Shown here in pieces: positions 56,932 through 64,000 of a stretch of 64,000 nt of DNA. The notes beneath the pieces are model-generated. The model saw only the letters and a program-made list of their open reading frames with translations, made no database searches and had not been told where the DNA came from. The stretch is from Ectocarpus siliculosus (lineage: Eukaryota > Sar > Phaeophyceae > Ectocarpales > Ectocarpaceae), in contig FN649751.1 in assembly GCA_000310025.1 (NCBI GenBank), positions 4,256,241-4,320,240 of the forward strand, given 5' to 3'. Numbering within the stretch: the stretch's first letter is position 1; each line of letters begins with the position of its first letter. Made by a program: the position numbers and the translations under genes.

Positions 56932-56976
56932 CAGCAGCACCAGCAGCACCAGCACCAGCACCAGCACCAGCACCAG
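56932..56976. repeat. (CAGCAC)n / (CACCAG)n microsatellite
   Basis: CAGCAGCACCAGCAGCACC followed by about six CAGCAC/CACCAG units. The overlapping poly-Gln/His frame is a consequence. Confidence 0.92.
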
Positions 56977-57739
56977 CTACATAAGCACTACCACGTGGAC
57001 GGGAATCGCCATCCAATAGCGATTGAAAGAAAATTAAATATACGTAGTCTAGACTAGGCAACCCACCTGGCTCTGAGAAGAACGACGTGCGTGCGATGCA
57101 GGGGGCGACAGTCGGGTGGGGCTGCCCAGTCGCCTGCAAGTGAAGCGGATGCTTTGTAGATGTTTTGTGTGTGGCTGCACCAAAATCTTCGAAATCCTGT
57201 ACTTGTCACAGCACAGGAAGACAACACTACAAGGTGGTAATGTAGCACGCAATGAAACCGCGCAGCCTCTTCGGCCGGCCTTCGGAGTGGAGAGAGCTCA
57301 CCGGTGTGGTTCGGATATGGTGGTGAACAGATTGTGCTCTCAGGAGCCGTGGGAAGAATCATTGGCGTCATCAACTCAATTCCGCCGCTGTTGTGAAATG
57401 AAACGGTCGTATGCACACACACGCGAACAGCCTGGACTATCGAAGAAGTAGACATCTTAGAGACAAGGCAACGCGTCACGTCGAAGTCATTGGCCAGAAT
57501 ACGCAACGAAAACAGAGTGATTCGCGTTATGGCGGTAAGCAAGGTAACCGTTGAAAAGCCCCCCACCCTTGTGGTTACGCCCAAAGGTATGACGTCTGCA
57601 AAGGATGAATGTTCGGTGATCGTGGAGACGACACATTTTCATGTCATGTGAATAAATACACAGCTGCATGTAGCTTATTCACACACACACCACAGCCCCA
57701 CAGTATGTCCATGAGATATGTCATGAAATACTCCACACG

Positions 57740-58095
57740 ACGGTTTCCACCCAAAAATTCACGGAAATTCACGGAAATCCACAATAACTTCCACAGGTGG
57801 GTACAGTGGGATTTCATTTGATACTTTGTGCATTCTGCGGAAGTTCTCGTGGGATCTCAACATATATATATGGTACCTGTTGATTGCAAGTCGAGCATGC
57901 TACAACAAGTTGCGATCGTTATCGTCATTTGTCATGGAACTCCATGGAATATTCCATGGAATATCCATGAGTTGTCATTGTGTCAATGAGCACCACGGTG
58001 TGTCGTGAAGCCCCACACTGTAGCCACATGAATGAACGGGCCGAGGTCCGTCAATGGAGTCCATGGGTTCCATGGCCGCCATGGCAATTTTCCAT
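57740..58095. repeat. TTCACGGAAA and CCATGGAATA word repeats
   Basis: TTCACGGAAATTCACGGAAATCCAC lies at about 57758-57783. CTCCATGGAATATTCCATGGAATATCCATG, a nearly perfect palindrome, lies at 57940-57969. TCCATGGGTTCCATGGCCGCCATGG lies at 58060-58084. Confidence 0.6.
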
Positions 58096-58990
58096 AGAAA
58101 TAACAAAAAAGGAGGTTGAACGATTTCAACGCAACTTGTCGACAAAACCAAACTACCTGATGTTTCATGAGAGTGGTGATAGATCTGAGGGAGTTGCTTG
58201 AGACTCGCAAGGCATGCGCGGTTAGTCAGATGAGAAGAGCCCACCTCACAAGACTCGACTTTGGCGAAATTTCGACTCATGGAGATTCAGATTCCGACTT
58301 CTCGTGAAATACTCTTAAATGAAAGATGCTCATGGCATTCTTGTCGGGATATTTGAATGGATTCTCATTAGAATGTCACGGACCATATTTTCGCGTTCCA
58401 AAATATTCCAACGAAAACATTAACATAAACATTCCTCTATCGAAAACAGTGATATTTCCATTCGCACCGCAATCTTATATCGTATTCCCTCTCTGTGCCC
58501 CCAGCGGATAGATAGCTCGTCAGAAACTCTGATGAGAGTGGAACCTTCCTTGTCAAAAATCCGTTGATGAGACATTTAATGAGATCCTCGTCAGATATTA
58601 TTATTGACTAGACGTCGATGCCAAGATAAAGATGCATACTTGTATGTCGTAGTCTTGTTGTCCAACTCCTGTGAGCTGTTCTCATCAGAATGTCGGGAGT
58701 CGTGTCTTGAACTCCAATAAGACTATTCCCACAAATCATTACTACTGAGACTTCAAAACGAGTCGTTGCCCGATACCAGTAGAATGCAACAATGCATTTT
58801 ACGTTATTCGAATATGAGCAACAAGTTACCACGCTCCGCTAGGCTGGCATGAAGATTTTGTTGGCCGACCGACTGGTACTGTAGGTGGTTGAAAATAGTC
58901 TAGGCGGTAGGTCATGTCTTTTCGGCACCATTGTTCTGAATGCGCCTCTTAAAATCGAACTAAGTTGAGCTTGCTCTTCTGCTAGTATCT

Positions 58991-61900
58991 CTAGTTGCGG
59001 CGATGACGTTGATGGCGATGCCGCCCGATATACCAATGGGGAGTATCGGCGCTCAGAGCAGACTCGTCCGGCAGCTTGAGCGTTCGGCGCATGAGAGCCA
59101 CGATGCGACTCATGTTTGACGAAAATGTACCACAAAAAACGTTCGCGTTCGCCAGCATTTCCAGCTCGGCCCTGAGTATCACCAATGACTCGTACGACTG
59201 CAGAAGGGAACGTCAAGGAAAGAACGAACGCCACGAAAGTAGAGCGAAAGTGATTTTTCGAGCCTCAACGATTGAAAACTTGCTCTCAGAGGTGCACATC
59301 CAAGACTACGACCTCAATACCGTACGGGGACGAACGTTGATATTCCGAGTGCCTAGTTGTTGTGGTCCGGTCTGTGTACGCTCCTACTCTCACATTCCGG
59401 TCTCTTTGGGCATCCGCAGCGTGACCGGAGAGCATGGACCTCACAGCAACGCGCCCGGTGACGTAGATCACTCTTTCAGGCGTAACGTTGGGGAAAAAAC
59501 GAGGAGCCAACTTCTTGACCTGATGTGCACATGGAATGAGAAAGGGTCAGGGCGAGCGCGGGACAATACTGCTGGTTGGTACGTATACGCCGCGTCCAGG
59601 GTGTTGACTACTCGATTGAAGTCCCTTTCGGCAACACCAACAATCGGCGATTCCGGGCAGCAAGGTAGACATAAGCCGCCATCTTCATCGTACATCCCAA
59701 GTCGGCATAGGCCGACATCAGTTTGCAGGTCAGATCGAATACCACAGGGTTGGTCAAAGCTAAGCGGGGATGATGCAGACGTCTTCCTCGCACCAATAGC
59801 GCAAAACACCATCCAGTCGTGGGCGAAACCTTGTAGTACACTACACTTCACAGTGGATGGAATTTTCGTCCTCGACAGCGAATGCAAGAGGGTAGGAAAC
59901 GTAACTGCTGAGGCTCCGCACTAGCTTTGGATTTTGGGAGGACAGTGTCAATGACTTACCGACCTACCCTGAAAGAGTAAGAGGATCACACACACACATA
60001 CCTAATCTGACGCAAGACGCGGTTGTATGTGACCTAAAGTCGACCTATTCGCACGCAACATCGCTGGCCTCTCCCCGGCCCACCTACAAGAGCTATCTGA
60101 CGCCCACCTTATCCTCCCCAATACCATGAAGTTTGTCAAACACATGCACCAGCCCCCAATCCCTCACGAAGGGGGGGAAAATACTGCTGCGACCACTATC
60201 CAATTTTCAAAGTAGAATTCGGTCCGGGATTCGGCCAGATATTTGTTGGCCATAGGCTGCCCAGTTAACATGTCGAAGATTCATGGAACCTGCAAAATCA
60301 CAAATTATTCCGTCTCGAGCGGGGGGAGGCAACCACCAACGATACCCGGCGCCAATCGACCAGCTGATAACTCCCTCGTCCAAACTGAGATAGGTTGTTC
60401 TTCGATAGCTGGCAACGTTGTGCGGTGACACTACGTCTCGCCGATAACACTCATAGGCTCTCCCTATCTTGAGCCCCCTCCTCTGCTGTGGTATTGCATC
60501 CCGAGAGAATTGTAACTCGGAGGGGTTTCGCCGTTGGGCTGCATCTAGTGCACACCTTTTAACGAGACCTTGAAAGAGTAGGTGCCTCGCATCAAGGACC
60601 TCATTTTGACCACTTTACGACTCCCTCGTCCCCTACGAGATGTTTTCTTGATCCTCGTGTTGGTGTATTCTGAGTCGACCGAGTTGAAACAACCCTGACA
60701 GCGAGAGAACCTATGCCCCCGTAGCACGACCAAGCATCTCACCTCATTGTACACGGCATCTTCGTCGGTGGATAACCAGACACCTGTTATATCCGCTGCA
60801 GTGAGTCCATCTACCGACTTCCTCAAGTACTGGACGGTCTTCTGGAAGTATTCCTGTTTGGTGTAAAACGAAAATTATCGTTTTCTTTGGCCACCGTGAA
60901 GGCTTGTGGTAGATACAGTACAATGCAGGGCAAACGGTGCTTTCTGGGTGGGCGTTCGAGGTCCTTCTCCGCCTTTTCCATTAAGCAACGGGCAATAGGA
61001 GCAGCAGAGAGAACAACCCAACTGTTTGCAAATGTTTTCGAGTTTCCTGGCATGCTTCCCATACCTCCGTCTTTCGAGGCCGCGCTTCGCGCTTCTTATC
61101 GGTTCGGCGGATGTGCATGCTGAGATATGTTCCATTTCTCACAGCCGCCGTTGCAGGTTCGTCAAGGATATGTTGAACATCGGCCTTAAACCACGGCTGA
61201 AGATGTGACTGCAAATGATCAAGCAGCATCTGGGCAAACGACCGTACGGCAAGGGGTCGATTGCGTAAGCTACAACCGTGCGGGGAAAGGACCGATCTAT
61301 CACCAGAAGCGTATTGTCATGGGATCATCAGACCAGCACAACAGCATAAAAAACAATATGGGCAGCGCTTCATTGGGTTGGCTCCTTCTCCTCGTGCGTT
61401 CTTGCAATATCTTGCGGTAAGCGGCCTACTGCTTCCCAGACAATGACGGAGCGCCCCTTGCAAAGCTGCAACTCACGGCTTGGGTGTCGATCGTTTCGAC
61501 CCCCAACTTATCCACCGACTCGTTGATGTAGTCAAGGTGGCGCCAAATGAATCTCACGCCCCTTCTGTCATCGGCCCGTTTCAAATCCCTCGCTGGCACG
61601 TTGAAGTGCTGGTTGTAGTTGATCCAATCCTGAGAAAGGTTGGTAGGAAACGACGGTCGAACACCGGAAGTGGACACAGAAAAAAAATATTCATCAATAC
61701 GTCTTGACACTAACCGCAGGATCAAACAATAGGGAACTGAAAAACACAACATGTTTTGATGCACGTCGAATACGTAGACTAGTTCTTGTGAATCTTTCCG
61801 AAACAGCAGATGCCTCGTTCCTTCCAATGGCGGCTCTCCACCACAAGCTCTCCCAAGAGTCTTTCTCGAGGCGCATGACTTCTGGCGGATTTGGGGGTCC

Positions 61901-63697
61901 CAGGATCACGAGTCTCAAAACCCTCCCAATATGTTATGGTTGGATACGCAAGCGCCATTGAAGGTGAACAAGTGTACAAAGCAAACCACACAAGTCGATC
62001 CTCTGAGCTAGGGTTGCCGTATTTCGTCACGCCAGTAGCTTTGCACGATGCTATTGTCGTTGTGGTTCCGACATTCTTGGGGCGCTCACATGTCCCACGC
62101 GGACGACTCATGTGACGCATGGGACATTCCTGGGAGGTCCCACGTGTCCCCGTGAGCCGGATAATAGTCACATCAAGACGACGTCAGGGACCACCAGAGT
62201 GTCTCGCCAGGCGACGACTATTTTTCCAATCGTCGATTCGTGGGCGTCCCCACACATCCCATGGGCCTTCACAAGTGCCCCATGGAACGCATTGGACGGC
62301 CCATGGGGTGCCTTGAGGATAGGGTTAGGTTTGGGCCGTCATGGAACGCGTGGGACGCGTGTGGGACGTCCTACGTGAACTCCCAATATCAAATGACCTT
62401 TCCCTCAAGCAGGCGGTGTCAGGTAACACTTGCATCATGCATGCTACGGGGTGGATGCTCAATCGCGTGTCGCACCTAGGCTTGCGTGTACGTTCGTCAC
62501 CGGATCGAGATCTTCCGGGGATGGTTCAAGGTGTCTGGAAAACAAATACCGGCAAGCATTGGTGATTTTCACACACGCGATCCCATTCTGCGCGAATTGT
62601 ACGGAGTTGGTCGACAATCTCCACTTCCGTCGCCACTACCCCTGCATTACGTAGACAAATTCCCATTAGCTCTACCCGCAATACGTCATCGGTTGAATTC
62701 GTCAAACCTCGGAAGCCTTGGCTGGGCCGGCAGCCGTGTATTGCACGCAATGAACTCCCAATACTTTGTGCTGCACGATTGTTCGTTGTTATGGAATGAA
62801 CAAGCAATGTGTCCACGTGTCCAAACGTTTCGCATTCGGTACGCCGACGCCAGGCCGTCATCATCTTCCATGTTGGAACGAGAAGCTATGGTACGTCTCG
62901 ACTGGTCCCGGTATGTGATTCTATGCCTCGTCATATTTTCCATGTCTCAAGAAATGATTGGCATTCCTCCGCGATGTCTCCGTGGTATATATTTATTTTC
63001 AGAAACGATGCAAGGATCTGTTAGCCCCTAGGGGCGCGATATTTTCGAACCAACCTAAGGGCAAATTGACAAGAGGGACACGCCAAACCCACGAACCTGC
63101 TCGGTGTCGAAGGCACACACGTGAGGGGCCGCAGAAAAGATGCAAGACCAGCCGGGACGTGTTCGTACCCCGTTGCTTGTGACACCACACGTTGCCCCAG
63201 GGAACCAAACGTCGGTGTTGCCGATTATGGCAATGTCGTTGCGCCCCTCAAGTATGGCTGTGGTCCATAATAGCATAAGGTCTGCGCAGAAGGAGGTCGG
63301 CGATCGGAAGTGAGATGGAATTTGAAGGACAAAGGTACCCCGCCGATCGCGCTACTATCGACGAACGAGGTATTTTCATTGGTGACATATCTAGTTGCTT
63401 TGAACTACGCCATCAATCCTCGTGCGAGCTTCGTGCTTCACAACGGGTTTCTCTGGGCCCACGAAATACACTCACAAATCATAGGGACATGGGGTCTGCT
63501 ACCACCCCACGCGTCTCAGGGAACATGTCAGCATCTCGTGTTTTTCTTTCTTGACTCACAGTTGAGGTTGCTGCCGTACCCAGCGTTCCTCCAATCGTAC
63601 ACATCTGTAAGTGGACCAGAACAGCCGGGCTGCTCGCGGCCAAATCGGTTCGCCCATTCTTCGGAGAATATTGCCGCCTTCTGGGTCGGCTCGGTTT
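58991..63697 (-). CDS. GT23-type fucosyltransferase-like, six exons seen
   Basis: This is a probable Golgi enzyme transferring fucose from GDP-fucose. Minus-strand exons are 63697-63560, 63281-63097, 61629-61477, 61229-61065, 60853-60743 and 59197-58991 (stop). The first two join in phase 1, giving NAGYGSNLN then YLMLLWTTAILEGRNDIAII, the G-x-G-S block opening the donor fold, and then PGWSCIFSAAPHVCAF. The third (DWINYNQHFNVPARDLKRAD, FIWRHLDYINESVDKL) is unassigned but has clean splice sites in frame. The fourth has GTYLSMHIRRTDKK, the H-x-R-R-T-D-K GDP-fucose-binding motif. The fifth has ITGVWLSTDEDAVYNE, matching the T-D-D/E block. The last has LEMLANANVFCGTFSSNMSR, matching the G-T-x-S-S-N block. 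Exons are missing after the second and fifth, and the N-terminal anchor is not defined. In brown algae the likely role is fucosylating wall glycans; that is inference. Confidence 0.8.
62085..62365. repeat. TCCCACG / CATGGGAC / CCCATGGGG word array inside the fucosyltransferase gene
   Basis: GTCCCAC, ATGGGAC, GTGGGAC and CCCATGG words recur in both orientations (for example ACATGTCCCACGCGGAC, GACGCATGGGACATTC and GTGGGACGTCC). The array lies in a probable intron between the second and third exons seen. Confidence 0.6.
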
Positions 63698-64000
63698 CTA
63701 CCGGAGAAAACGCGTAGTTGTTGGTGGGAGGTCACGGCGGCGGCGGCAGGCAGTGTGTGACATTCGATCATATCGGCGTCCCACGGATAAACCATAGTCC
63801 ACATTGCCCGCATGTGTGGAGTTGTTCTGGTGAAGCGAAGAGAGGCCTCGTTGGAAGGATAACAAGATAAGAGCAAGTTCGAGCACCCAAAACCGTGACA
63901 CACAATCCAATAGACAAACCGGCGGCTGTCGGTTTTGTATGGAAACACTGTGCATGTCTAACTTGCCCTTCTCGAGGATTGACGCAATTAATTAGTCCTC
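63698..64000. other. upstream of the fucosyltransferase exons; N-terminal exon not resolved
   Basis: A minus-strand frame with Met at 63955 contains RFWVLELALILLSF, a short hydrophobic stretch that could be a membrane anchor. It reads to a stop at the acceptor of the first assigned exon, so any exon must end inside it at a donor I could not choose. Confidence 0.35.

Larger units (their letters stand above)
55871..58990. other. gene-poor stretch with simple repeats
   Basis: No domain-bearing frame was found. It contains the CAGCAC microsatellite at 56932-56976, the palindrome TAGTCTAGACTA at about 57044-57055, and the CCATGG array at 57925-58095. Confidence 0.45.

Noticed and set aside
62486-63031. 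181-codon plus-strand frame
   Set aside because: It has no domain, lies inside the span of the minus-strand fucosyltransferase gene, and frames of this size arise by chance here.

Overview
This is a eukaryotic nuclear window. Coding sequence comes as short exons with clear GT/AG splice sites, separated by introns and long gene-poor stretches. LTR-retrotransposon remnants, a DNA transposon and many short-word repeat arrays fill much of the rest. The combination of sulfotransferase, fucosyltransferase and glycosyltransferase genes with chromovirus-type Ty3/gypsy elements suggests a brown alga (Phaeophyceae, Ectocarpus-like). That assignment is inference; nothing in the window proves it.

Layout. 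1-540 is homopolymer-inflated, probably unreliable sequence. 1875-2899 is a hAT-type DNA transposon with a perfect 8-bp target-site duplication. 3.5-5.2 kb (+) is a PF03407-type nucleotide-diphospho-sugar transferase. 8.0-10.7 kb (-) is a galactose-3-O-sulfotransferase-like gene. 10.7-18.6 kb has no recognised complete gene, but holds a small inverted-repeat element, a CTG microsatellite and a dense cluster of the heptamer TAGTCTA. 18.6-25 kb (+) is a 5'-truncated Ty3/gypsy element with RT, RNase H, integrase, a chromodomain-like region and a Tudor-like tail. 25.6-27.8 kb (-) is a gag-only, probably Ty1/copia-type locus with zinc knuckles. 30.0-37.1 kb (-) is a second, much larger PF03407-type glycosyltransferase with a membrane anchor and a long extra N-terminal region. 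40.4-42.5 kb is a complex of three different tandem-repeat types. 43.8-48.6 kb (+) is a second, decayed Ty3/gypsy element carrying a frameshifted NADAR domain between capsid and protease. 48.7-50.4 kb (-) is the missing middle of such an element in inverted orientation. 52.4-55.1 kb (-) is an SGNH/PC-esterase-like gene. 59.0-63.7 kb (-) is a GT23-type fucosyltransferase-like gene.

How the genes fit together. The five host genes recognised are two nucleotide-sugar transferases, a carbohydrate sulfotransferase, an SGNH/acyl-esterase-like protein and a fucosyltransferase. All are classes expected in the Golgi and, together, in making and decorating sulfated fucose-containing wall polysaccharides. 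Four of the five lie on the minus strand. Their exons were joined by eye using reading frame, splice consensus and intron phase; several exons are missing from each model. Gene boundaries are therefore minimum extents.
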